DNA from: Candidatus Kapaibacterium sp.
GTDB taxonomy: Bacteria; Bacteroidota; Ignavibacteria; Kapaibacteriales; UBA961
Reading direction: 5' to 3'
Assembly (NCBI GenBank): GCA_023259575.1
Contig: JALRHN010000041.1
Location: forward strand, 1 to 14,060
DNA length: 14,060 nt
Shown piece by piece: positions 6,994 through 14,060 of this stretch; the first letter of the stretch is position 1; every line of letters begins with the position of its first letter. Made by a program: the position numbers and the translations under genes. The notes below the pieces were generated by a model. It saw nothing but the letters and a program-made list of their open reading frames with translations, searched no databases and had not been told where the DNA came from.

Positions 6994-8200
6994 ATTTCTT
7001 TCTTGAAGAATAAGGTTTCTTTCTGTCATTATATATTCTTGGTTTTCCTGAATCCTTTCTCTTTGGAGCTTCTAGACCTCCACCTATTTCATCAAATTTC
7101 TTATATGGCCTGTTTCCTGTCTGGGTATCCTTATCTTTAAAATCTCTTTTAGGAGCTTCATCTCTTCTATAAGAAGATCGTGTAGCATCTTTTCTATCTC
7201 TAGAGAATCCGCCACCACCACGAGAATCTTTTCTATCTCTAGAGAATCCGCCACCACCGCGAGAATCTTTTCTATCTCTAGAGAATCCGCCACCACCGCG
7301 AGAATCTTTTCTGTCCCTAGAAGAATCTCCTGCACGCTTTAATTCAGCTTCATCTGGTTGAATAGCATTTGCTCTATCTTCGTCTGTAACATCCTGAGCA
7401 GGAATAAAATCAAAGGAAGACAGTGATTTTTTAGGTTTAACCGCTAGAGCAGTTATATCTTCTTGTTCATAAGGTTTTGAAGTATATGTTTTATAATAAT
7501 CTGAAGAAGTAGAAGAATTTTCTTCAAATACGATAACAAATTCACCCTTAAATTTATTTTCAGTGAATTTTGTATGTAATTCAGAAAAAGTACCATAGTG
7601 ATGTGATTCAAAAGACATAGTAAGATTACATCCAATATACGCTTTGCGATCAGGCATCACTTTTATAGCAGATTCCAACATAGGCAAAAGCCTATATGGA
7701 GTTTCCAATAAGACAACTGTTCTAGGCTCAAAGGATAAATCTTCTAATTGAGCAGTTCTTTCTTCTGATTTTCTACTTAAAAAGCCAGCACATGTAAATC
7801 TATCCGATCTAAAACCACTTCGAACTAAAGCAGTAAGCAAAGAACTTGCACCAGGAACAACAACAATATTAAGATTTTCTTTTAAAGCTGCATTGATAAG
7901 AACTTTACCAGGATCTGCAAAAACTGGAGTACCACAGTCAGAAATAAGAACAAAAGACTCACCAGCTTTCAGCCTTTCAATTAGTACGGGAGTTTGTTCA
8001 TCTTCATTATGTTCATTTAATTCTTCAAGTTCTTTTTTGATATTATGTTTTTTTAGAAGTAATGCACCTTCAGATGCTTCTTCACAAATGACTGTATCTA
8101 CAGAATTGATTGTTTTTAAAGCCCTTAATGAGATATCATCATCATTTCCGATTGGAGTTGATACAACATAAAGAGTACTTTCTATTTTCTTATTTTTCAT
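6992..8200 (-). CDS. rsmI: RsmI-family 16S rRNA ribose methyltransferase with Arg/Gly-rich repeat tail
   Basis: RsmI uses S-adenosylmethionine to 2'-O-methylate C1402 of 16S rRNA in the decoding centre. Residues 1 to about 230 form the tetrapyrrole-methylase-type fold: TLYVVSTPIGNDDDISLRAL at 9-28, NEHNE at 62-66, LISDCGTPVFADPG at 85-98, VVPGASSLLTAL at 114-124, GFLSRK and LLETPYRL. The NLTMSFE...GTFSEL...KGEFVIV block closes the domain. The motif that is normally AEDTR reads CEEAS (39-43), so a family member with altered chemistry or target is possible. Residues about 231-402 form an extra low-complexity tail not found in E. coli RsmI (286 aa). It includes three copies of SRDRKDSRGGGGF (about 300-338), like RNA-binding RGG tails. 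I chose the ATG at 8200 (MKNKKIESTLYVVSTPIGN). An ATG at 8308 would add 36 residues unlike the family and overlap the nuclease gene by far more. The start lies 11 bases inside the end of the nuclease gene, so translation is probably coupled. Confidence 0.88.
   Translation of the reverse strand: MKNKKIESTLYVVSTPIGNDDDISLRALKTINSVDTVICEEASEGALLLKKHNIKKELEELNEHNEDEQTPVLIERLKAGESFVLISDCGTPVFADPGKVLINAALKENLNIVVVPGASSLLTALVRSGFRSDRFTCAGFLSRKSEERTAQLEDLSFEPRTVVLLETPYRLLPMLESAIKVMPDRKAYIGCNLTMSFESHHYGTFSELHTKFTENKFKGEFVIVFEENSSTSSDYYKTYTSKPYEQEDITALAVKPKKSLSSFDFIPAQDVTDEDRANAIQPDEAELKRAGDSSRDRKDSRGGGGFSRDRKDSRGGGGFSRDRKDSRGGGGFSRDRKDATRSSYRRDEAPKRDFKDKDTQTGNRPYKKFDEIGGGLEAPKRKDSGKPRIYNDRKKPYSSRKK
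7188..7304 (-). repeat. 39-bp tandem repeat, three copies, in frame within rsmI
   Basis: Units at 7188-7226, 7227-7265 and 7266-7304. The second and third are identical and the first differs at one base (CACG against CGCG context). A decayed fourth copy begins at 7305 and fades by about 7320. At 39 bp the unit is 13 codons, so copy-number change keeps the frame. Each unit encodes the basic, glycine-rich peptide SRDRKDSRGGGGF. Confidence 0.95.
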
Positions 8201-9893
8201 CAGAAGCGCCTGTAAACAGTAATTGGGTTCGTGTACCATAAATAGAATGTACGCGACATAAAAGAGTGGGATAGCTAAGTAGTGAAGATGGAATAGCAAT
8301 TCTTCCATCTAGACCTTGCCAATCTATAGATGCTGATAAGTCAGCTAATTCCTTACCATGAATATCAAATATTTTTAATGAAATGTCTTTACGAGATTGA
8401 ACATGAACAGAAATATATTGATCAAATCCTTGCATACCAGGATTAGGGCTGATTTCTATTCTTGGGGTTTCATAATTAATCATTTCTTGAACTGAAGAAG
8501 CTATTTCGGTTGAAATAGGTATAGGTAATGTTGATAATCCATCTGCAAAACGAATTCTTAATGCCGTTCCTGATGAAATACCTTGCTTAAGCCTAATTTT
8601 AGCATAAGAAATTACCCCTGGTTTTACAATAGTATCAATTGAGATTAAGGAAGCAGATTCGGTACTTGGACGAAACTCTGTTGATAACACTTTTGCAAAT
8701 TGATTGCCTTTATTGCTTATTGGAATCATTAAATCAATTGAATCATTAGGTGAATTTATAGCAATATAAATTCCTTTGGGATTAGTAATAGGTTCTGGAT
8801 ATAAAGGAAATTCTGGTTGTGTAGAAAGCTTATACATTCTATCAATGATTTCAGGATGATCTACATATGGATTCTTTTTCTTTTGAACACTTGCTATAGA
8901 CTCGCATCTATCTTTTTCTCTTTGATCTACTGGATCTTTTTTATTCCATTCTCTTAATGTAGTTTCCATACCAGTTAAAAATCCATCCTTATCATATGTA
9001 CCTTTTCTATTTCCATATCTAGTACAATAATACAATAAGCTTCTGGCAATATTTCCTTTACTTGCATCCCTTGGTTCAAATGTTGTATCAGATGAGCCTG
9101 TAGGCAATCCTAATTTTGAACCTCCAACTTCCCAAAGTATGCTTCTAGTAACTATTCCAAATGGATTATTAGATCTTTTCTCATTCGATTTAGAATCAGT
9201 AGGATAAAGATGATATATATCAGTACGAGCAGGTTCTTTATCAGAACCTTTGCTTTGAGGCCAAGAGTGTTCGCAATTAAAATCATTTGCATTTGGAATG
9301 CCAGTAGTTTGGATTTTTCTACCTGTATAAATGCATTCTACAAATCCATTTACATTGTCGGCTTTTCCAAACATATGAGTTCTAGCATCTGAATAACTAT
9401 ATACTGTTTGATTTTGTAGATATGCATTTAAAGCATTATATAAAGCTTGCCCTTCTAAATTTTGTGTAAATGCAAATTCAGTGTCTTGATATTCACTTTG
9501 AGCTTTTAATATGATAGATCTTGAATAAAATCCAGATACACAAGAAATAGAAAATGATGCAGTGGCAGAATAAGAAATATTCTGAACAGTTTTAAAGCTA
9601 AATGTATAAATAGCTGTTTGATTTGGTTGAAGAGTATTTGTAGATGCATTTATGCAAGCAAATACTGGAAATCGAGAATATATATCTGGATTCGAAATCG
9701 TAATTGGAAATTCAGATGTATTGGTGATAGACATAGTATCTATCAATTCATCATTCACATAACTTTTCCCAAGATTTATCGTGTCTTTTGAAAAATAGAC
9801 AGCACAAGGTAAGTTTGAAGCTTGTATATGTACTACACTAGCGATACAAATAATCAATGGTACATATACATTCATATATAGAACTCTATACAT
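8190..9893 (-). CDS. Exported endonuclease I with type IX secretion sorting tail
   Basis: Predicted 567-residue secreted nuclease. A signal peptide spans residues 1 to about 25 (VPLIICIASVVHIQA). Residues about 30-130 are beta-rich, with the look of an Ig-like ASPM/SPD-2/Hydin-type domain (LGKSYVNDELIDTMSITNTSEFPITI). The endonuclease I (EndA/NucM) catalytic region follows: NCEHSWPQS (206-214), TDIYHLYPTDSKSNEKRSNNPFG (224-246) and FEPRDASKGNIARSLLYYCTRY (272-293). These carry the His and Asn residues expected for Mg-dependent DNA/RNA cleavage. After another beta-rich stretch, the C-terminus (about 475-560: IEISPNPG...ISVHVQSRKDISLKIFDIHGKELADL) resembles a type A Por/T9SS sorting domain, implying export through the outer membrane. 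The ATG at 9893 lies 9 bases after the transferase stop; MNVYVP six codons in is an alternative start. It sits inside an otherwise cytoplasmic translation operon, which is odd for its role (probably nutrient or DNA scavenging). Confidence 0.88.
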   Translation of the reverse strand: MYRVLYMNVYVPLIICIASVVHIQASNLPCAVYFSKDTINLGKSYVNDELIDTMSITNTSEFPITISNPDIYSRFPVFACINASTNTLQPNQTAIYTFSFKTVQNISYSATASFSISCVSGFYSRSIILKAQSEYQDTEFAFTQNLEGQALYNALNAYLQNQTVYSYSDARTHMFGKADNVNGFVECIYTGRKIQTTGIPNANDFNCEHSWPQSKGSDKEPARTDIYHLYPTDSKSNEKRSNNPFGIVTRSILWEVGGSKLGLPTGSSDTTFEPRDASKGNIARSLLYYCTRYGNRKGTYDKDGFLTGMETTLREWNKKDPVDQREKDRCESIASVQKKKNPYVDHPEIIDRMYKLSTQPEFPLYPEPITNPKGIYIAINSPNDSIDLMIPISNKGNQFAKVLSTEFRPSTESASLISIDTIVKPGVISYAKIRLKQGISSGTALRIRFADGLSTLPIPISTEIASSVQEMINYETPRIEISPNPGMQGFDQYISVHVQSRKDISLKIFDIHGKELADLSASIDWQGLDGRIAIPSSLLSYPTLLCRVHSIYGTRTQLLFTGASDEK

Positions 9894-9902
9894 AAAGAAC
9901 CT

Positions 9903-10634
9903 TTAAAGAAATGGGATGGAATGGTGAATCATAAATTCATTGTAAATAAGGTCTGAACATTCTTCATATGTGACTTCTCTGCTTAAAATAGTACTTAAAT
10001 CAATAGAAGAATGATCTAGATATTCATATAAGGATCTTTTTTCATTATCATTTCTTGTTATAAGTTCAGCAATAGCAAGATGGTCATTATGTAGTAAAAT
10101 TGATCCATGTTGTAATAAAACATTGTCATGGACCATTTGCGCGCTACCAATAATTTTTTTTCCTTTACATTCAACTTCATATTGAGCAGAGGCAGTAAAA
10201 CATGCTTTAGACATATCTGTTGTATAATGATTAGTAAAACTAGGTTGAGATTTTACATAATCTAAATCAGAAATGTGCAATGGTGATAGTGCTCTTAATA
10301 AAAAAAGATGAATTGATTCATACCATTTTTTAGCTATGGATGTATCTTTACAAGGAACAGTAACGCAATAAGTTAGCTCATTTGCATGTAAAACAGCTCG
10401 ACCGCCAGTAGGTCTTCGGACAATATCAATACCTCGGATTGAGCATTCTTGATAATTTATCGAGGTATCTAACTGATTTTTACCTAATGATATTGCCCAT
10501 GGCTTCCATCCATAAATACGTAATAAAGGAAATTGAGATTTATTATCTTCTGCAAGCTTAAGTGCATTAGATATGTCTAAATCCATTTGTTCTTTACCAC
10601 TTAAATAACCAGTATTTTCAAAATTCCACTTCAT
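9903..10634 (-). CDS. Lipoate/octanoate protein transferase, LipM/LplA family
   Basis: Cytoplasmic 243-residue enzyme of the BPL/LplA/LipB fold that attaches or moves octanoyl or lipoyl groups on the lipoyl domains of GcvH and 2-oxoacid dehydrogenases. Visible motifs are LRIYGWKPWAISLGKNQ (38-54), RRPTGGRAVLH (73-83), ELTYCVTVP (86-94), KACFTASAQYEV (143-154) and GKKIIGSAQMVHDNVLLQHGSIL (158-180). The last motif carries the conserved lysine. Cys145 lies where LipM-type octanoyltransferases have their acyl-carrying cysteine, whereas ATP-dependent LplA enzymes do not need one. LipM-like activity is therefore favoured but not proven. It lies 8 bases after ribF and 9 before the nuclease gene, so it is co-transcribed with both. 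Confidence 0.85.
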   Translation of the reverse strand: MKWNFENTGYLSGKEQMDLDISNALKLAEDNKSQFPLLRIYGWKPWAISLGKNQLDTSINYQECSIRGIDIVRRPTGGRAVLHANELTYCVTVPCKDTSIAKKWYESIHLFLLRALSPLHISDLDYVKSQPSFTNHYTTDMSKACFTASAQYEVECKGKKIIGSAQMVHDNVLLQHGSILLHNDHLAIAELITRNDNEKRSLYEYLDHSSIDLSTILSREVTYEECSDLIYNEFMIHHSIPFL

Positions 10635-10642
10635 TAAAACAT

Positions 10643-11596
10643 CTATCCAAGTTTTTGTAAAGCTTCAATGAGTTCTTCACAAAAAGCACGATCTTCATAT
10701 AATTGAGATAGGAATAAATCTACACTTTCAAACTTTTTTTCTTCGCGTAAAAAGTGTAAAAACCATACTGTGATTGTTTTATCGTATAAATCTCTATTCA
10801 ATCCAAAGTAATTTACCTCTAAAATAGATTCGGTATCATCTGTAAATGTTGGCCTTGTACCAATATTTGCCATGCCATAGTATAATGTACCGTCAATCTC
10901 TGAAGAAACAAAATATACTCCATTTCCAGGATATAATTTGTGAGGGTCTGAGGACTTAATATTAGCAGTTGGAATACCTAATTTTCTACCTCTTTCATCG
11001 CCTCTTAGTACAATGCCAGATACAAAATATGGATAACCCAATAATTCTAAAGAATCTTGCAGTTGATTCTCTGTTATGGCTTTTCTTATTCTTGTGCTAC
11101 TTATAGGAAGATTGTGAACCATTGTAGCAGGAATTATTTCTAATGAAAAATTATATTCTTGAGATAATGAAACCAGTGTTTCTTCAGAGCCTTCTCTATT
11201 ATTTCCAAAGCCATGGTCATAACCAATGCACATTGTATGAACACCTATTTTTTCGACGATATATTTTTTGATAAAATCCGTAGAAGAAGTAGATGCAAAC
11301 TCTTTAGAAAAGGGAATAACGATTACTGTATCTATGCCATATGATGCAATAAGTTCAATACGTTCATCAATTGTAGATAGTAATGAAACTTGAGGCTTAT
11401 CTTTTCTGGGTACTATTAATTGTGGATGAGGGTGAAAAGTGACGATAACAGTTCGGGAATTATCAACTGTTTGAGCTATTTCCTTCATTTTGGAAATAAT
11501 ATTCTGATGTCCTATGTGCACACCATCGAATGTACCAACTGTAATAATTGATGCCTGATTATATGGTATATCATCAAATAAGGAATAAATTTTCAT
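10643..11596 (-). CDS. ribF: Bifunctional riboflavin kinase / FAD synthetase
   Basis: Converts riboflavin to FMN and then FAD. The 317-residue product has both domains in the standard order. The N-terminal nucleotidyltransferase domain contains TVGTFDGVHIGHQ (19-31, the HIGH-type nucleotide motif), VTFHPHP (52-58), GYDHGFGNNREG (125-136) and ISSTRIRKAI (165-174). The flavokinase domain contains VLRGDERGRKLGIPTANI (196-213), LYPGNGVYFV (221-230) and a final helical segment EKKFESVDLFLSQLYED. Its ATG overlaps the truB TGA by four bases (ATGA), which indicates translational coupling. Its place after truB is the common arrangement. Confidence 0.97.
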   Translation of the reverse strand: MKIYSLFDDIPYNQASIITVGTFDGVHIGHQNIISKMKEIAQTVDNSRTVIVTFHPHPQLIVPRKDKPQVSLLSTIDERIELIASYGIDTVIVIPFSKEFASTSSTDFIKKYIVEKIGVHTMCIGYDHGFGNNREGSEETLVSLSQEYNFSLEIIPATMVHNLPISSTRIRKAITENQLQDSLELLGYPYFVSGIVLRGDERGRKLGIPTANIKSSDPHKLYPGNGVYFVSSEIDGTLYYGMANIGTRPTFTDDTESILEVNYFGLNRDLYDKTITVWFLHFLREEKKFESVDLFLSQLYEDRAFCEELIEALQKLG

Positions 11597-12360
11597 CTTT
11601 GTTGAGTAAAAACTTTAGGAATAGCCAAAAGGTTCTGTTCTGTAAGTGCTTGTTCTATAATTGCAATGTCGACTGCATCTTGAACTGATAAATCACCAAT
11701 TTCTGTTCTGCGTAATTCAGATAAGTAGGCAACAGTTCCTAAAGCAATACCAATATCACGAGCTAAAGAACGGATATAAGTACCTTTAGAACAAGCAATA
11801 TCCAATATCAACATAGGATTATTATATGAGATAATATCAATTGAATAAATAGTAATATCTCTAGGTAATATTTCAGTTTCTTCGCCACGTCTGGCTAATC
11901 TATATAAAGGAATACCATCTTTTTTCAAAGCAGAATATATAGGTGGAACTTGTTGGATGTCACCTATAAATTGCTTAAGAAGTAAAGCTATATAGTCCTG
12001 GTCTACTTTAGAAGAGATTGGTGCAAATATATTTTCTGGTGTTTCGGCATCAAATGAGTCGGTAGAAGCACCAAGTTTAATAGTGGCTAGATATCTTTTT
12101 TTATCAGCTTGATAGTGGTGTATTATTTTTGTTGCAGGCCTTCCAATGCATACAATTAAAAGTCCGGTTGCTAAAGGATCTAATGTTCCTGCATGCCCTA
12201 TTTTTTTTACACCAATCATTCTACGAAGTTTAGCGACAATATCGAAGGATGTCCATGATTTGCCTTTATCTATAAGGGCAATAGCACCAATTTCTGTATT
12301 TCTGGCATCATGAGTCCATGTGGCAATATCTGGTACAGTATGCCTAGTAAGAATTCTCAT
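11593..12360 (-). CDS. truB: tRNA pseudouridine-55 synthase
   Basis: Isomerises U55 in the T-loop of nearly all tRNAs. The 255-residue product has the catalytic motif GHAGTLDPLATGLL (55-68) with the nucleophile Asp61, and KRYLATIKLGASTDSFD. PPIYSALKKDGIPLYRLARRGEE and CSKGTYIRSLARDIG follow, all in family order. About 22 residues precede the usual start of homology (IGAIALIDKGKSWTS). No complete PUA domain is seen at the C-terminus, so it is shorter than E. coli TruB (314 aa), as is usual outside Proteobacteria. It lies 25 bases after rbfA and is coupled to ribF. Confidence 0.97.
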   Translation of the reverse strand: MRILTRHTVPDIATWTHDARNTEIGAIALIDKGKSWTSFDIVAKLRRMIGVKKIGHAGTLDPLATGLLIVCIGRPATKIIHHYQADKKRYLATIKLGASTDSFDAETPENIFAPISSKVDQDYIALLLKQFIGDIQQVPPIYSALKKDGIPLYRLARRGEETEILPRDITIYSIDIISYNNPMLILDIACSKGTYIRSLARDIGIALGTVAYLSELRRTEIGDLSVQDAVDIAIIEQALTEQNLLAIPKVFTQQR

Positions 12361-12385
12361 AGAATCAGTAAGAAATAGGGTAGTA

Positions 12386-12790
12386 TTAATCAGCAGAATT
12401 AGAATTATCTTCGATTACATTATTGCTGAATTGCTTATGCCTAAGCATATCATCTTGTTTCGTTTTTTCAAGTAAATTCTTTATGCTATCGATAGCATCC
12501 ATAGTTTCATCTCTAAAAAAACGTAATTCAGGGGCAAATCTTAATTGAAGATTTTGAGCAACATGTTTTCTAATTCTAATCTTATCTTGCTCAATTGCAG
12601 TAAGTACTTCTGTTATTCCTTTTTTACCACCAATAGCACTAATATAAACTTTAGCTATCTGTAAATCGGGCGACATTTTAACTGAAGTTACAGTAATAAG
12701 GCCAGCATGTATTTCAGATGCTATTTTTCTTAATGGTTCAGAAAGTAATTCAGTTATTACTGCAGCTACTTTTTCAGTTCTTATAGACAT
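12386..12790 (-). CDS. rbfA: Ribosome-binding factor A
   Basis: Small KH-like protein that binds the 30S precursor, promotes 16S 5'-end maturation and is important in the cold. The 134 residues match the family: SIRTEKVAAVITELLSEPLRKI at the N-terminus, ITVTSVKMSPDLQIAKVYIS, and the C-terminal ALRxRxTPELxFxxD-type motif seen as NLQLRFAPELRFFRDETMD. A short disordered Asn/Ser/Asp tail ends the protein. It starts 11 bases after the infB stop, the standard infB-rbfA order. Confidence 0.95.
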   Translation of the reverse strand: MSIRTEKVAAVITELLSEPLRKIASEIHAGLITVTSVKMSPDLQIAKVYISAIGGKKGITEVLTAIEQDKIRIRKHVAQNLQLRFAPELRFFRDETMDAIDSIKNLLEKTKQDDMLRHKQFSNNVIEDNSNSAD

Positions 12791-12801
12791 CTATTGGTCC
12801 T

Positions 12802-14060
12802 TTATTGACTTAATTTACGGCGTACTTCGGTTTGTTTGTATGCTTCAATTATATCACCTTCAACAAAGTCATTGAAACCATTAATACTGATACCGCATTC
12901 ATAGTTGGTATCTACTTCTTTTACATCATCTTTAAATCTTTTTAATGCAGATAATGTAGAATTATATACCATAAAGCCATCTCTCATCACTCTTACTCGA
13001 TCATTTCTATGAATTTTACCAGATGTAATGTATGATCCAGCAACAGCTCCAACTTTACTAATCTTAAATACTTGGCGAACTTCTGCAGTTCCAGTAATAT
13101 CTTCTTTGATTTCTGGAGATAGAAGTCCTTCCAATGCCATTTGAATCTCATTAATACAGTCATAAATGATTGTATATAAACGAATATCAACACCTTCTGC
13201 TTCTGCTGATTTTCTTGCTGAAGAAGTAGGGGATACATGGAATCCAACTACAACAGCACTTGAAGCAGCTGCTAACATGACATCTGATTCTGAAATAGGA
13301 CCTACACCCTTATGAAGTATAGTAACTTTAGCTTCATCACGTGAAAGTTTTTGCAAGGAGTCAGATAGAGCTTCCATAGATCCACTAACATCACTCTTGA
13401 TGATAAGTTTGAGTTCTTTTGTTCCACCACGTAGAATATCTTGAGAGATTTCATCTAGAGTGATTGGACGCATTTGCTTAAATGTTTGTTCTCTCTTTAA
13501 TTGCTGACGTTTAGTCGCAATTGCTCTTGCTTCAACTTCAGTATCTAATACTGCAAATAAATCACCTGCTTGTGGGGTTCCATCAAAACCTGAAACTTGA
13601 ACAGGAAGAGATGGGCCAGCTTCTTCAACGCGATTACCTCTTTCGTCGAACATTGCTCGAACACGGCCAGAATAAATACCAGCAACAAAAGCATCTCCAA
13701 CTTTAAGTGTACCTTTTTGCACCATAACAGTAGCTAATACACCTTTACCCTTATCTAAATGGGCTTCAATAACTGTACCTCTAGAATTACGATCTGGATT
13801 TGCTTTTAATTCAAGTAAATCAGCTTCTAGCAAGATTTTTTCTAATAGGGTATTAATATTTAAGCCTTTTTTAGCAGAAATCTCTGCACTTTGATATTTA
13901 CCGCCCCATTCTTCTACTAATACACCTCTATCTGCCAATTGTTGTCTAACTCTATCTGGATTCGCATCTTCTTTATCTATCTTGTTCAAGGCTACAATAA
14001 TCGGAACATTTGCAGCTTGCGCATGGCTTATAGCCTCTATTGTTTGAGGCATCACATTAT
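12802..14060 (-). CDS. infB: Translation initiation factor IF2, GTPase-side C-terminal part (5' end outside the window)
   Basis: GTPase that brings fMet-tRNA to the 30S subunit and promotes subunit joining. The frame is open to the window edge; about 418 C-terminal residues are visible. It enters just after the G3 region, reading NVMPQTIEAISHAQAANVPIIVALNKID with the G4 motif NKID, then SAKKG (G5). Domain II is marked by RGTVIEAHLDKGKGVLATVMVQKGTLKVGD. Domain III (ELKLIIKSDVSGSMEALSDSLQKL...VVVGFHVSPTSSARKSAE) and domain IV (GTAEVRQVFKISKVGAVAGSYITSGKI...ECGISINGFNDFVEGDIIEAY) are complete. Nothing suggests decay, so this half is surely functional. The apparent start at 14055 is internal. Whether a second IF2_N module or a full N-terminus lies upstream cannot be seen. 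It heads the minus-strand operon that ends at the shared terminator at 6954-6993. Confidence 0.98.
   Translation of the reverse strand, partial: NVMPQTIEAISHAQAANVPIIVALNKIDKEDANPDRVRQQLADRGVLVEEWGGKYQSAEISAKKGLNINTLLEKILLEADLLELKANPDRNSRGTVIEAHLDKGKGVLATVMVQKGTLKVGDAFVAGIYSGRVRAMFDERGNRVEEAGPSLPVQVSGFDGTPQAGDLFAVLDTEVEARAIATKRQQLKREQTFKQMRPITLDEISQDILRGGTKELKLIIKSDVSGSMEALSDSLQKLSRDEAKVTILHKGVGPISESDVMLAAASSAVVVGFHVSPTSSARKSAEAEGVDIRLYTIIYDCINEIQMALEGLLSPEIKEDITGTAEVRQVFKISKVGAVAGSYITSGKIHRNDRVRVMRDGFMVYNSTLSALKRFKDDVKEVDTNYECGISINGFNDFVEGDIIEAYKQTEVRRKLSQ

Noticed and set aside
7188..7304. CRISPR-like array
   Set aside because: The copies are directly adjacent with no unique spacers and encode an in-frame peptide repeat.
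7084..7335. Minus-strand frame with repeated SLEIEKILAVVAD-like peptides
   Set aside because: It is the alternative-frame reading of the 39-bp repeats inside rsmI, so the periodicity comes from the DNA repeat and not from a separate protein.
8201..8308. Longer start for the rsmI-family protein, adding 36 hydrophobic residues
   Set aside because: The extra residues lie entirely inside the nuclease gene in another frame, and the family homology begins right after the ATG at 8200. They are not a convincing signal peptide for an rRNA methyltransferase.

Overview
The window is AT-rich bacterial housekeeping DNA, most consistent with the Bacteroidota/Chlorobiota (FCB) group. Three things point there. 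The exported nuclease ends in a type IX secretion (Por) sorting domain. The promoter ahead of adk fits the Bacteroidota pattern, a -33 TTG and a -7 TAnnTTTG. The N-terminal translation initiation factor 2 (IF2) segment carries the basic LRGLTVVGKIDL-type linker typical of Bacteroidota IF2. Species or genus cannot be read from the sequence. I see no tRNA, rRNA, CRISPR array or insertion sequence, and no gene-free stretch longer than about 100 bases.

Layout. Positions 1-492 hold the 3' part of tpiA on the + strand. A minus-strand group follows, listed in transcription order: a TonB-dependent receptor (3654-1660), adk (1563-1009) with its own promoter, and a SRPBCC-fold protein (941-489). A divergent intergenic region (3655-3749) then starts a + strand operon, rimP - nusA - N-terminal part of IF2 (3750-6955). 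It stops at a very strong hairpin terminator. From there to the right edge everything is on the minus strand and tightly packed. In transcription order: infB (GTPase-side part, running off the window), rbfA, truB, ribF, a LipM/LplA-family lipoyl/octanoyl transferase, an exported endonuclease I, and an rsmI-family methyltransferase with an Arg/Gly-rich repeat tail.

How the genes fit. rimP-nusA-infB-rbfA-truB-ribF is normally one co-directional operon for transcription elongation control, 30S maturation, initiation, tRNA modification and flavin cofactor synthesis. Here the series is intact in content but broken in the middle. rimP, nusA and an IF2 N-terminal segment without any G domain run on the + strand. 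The rest, beginning with the IF2 GTPase half, runs back toward them on the minus strand. An inversion with one end inside infB gives exactly this arrangement. IF2 would then be encoded by two separate genes about 7 kb apart, unless the minus-strand infB has a complete N-terminus beyond base 14060. This is the main finding.

Secondary points are the identical 39-bp tandem repeats in the rsmI tail, the altered AEDTR-type motif in that methyltransferase, a secreted nuclease translationally coupled to an rRNA methyltransferase, and a hairpin directly before the SRPBCC gene start.
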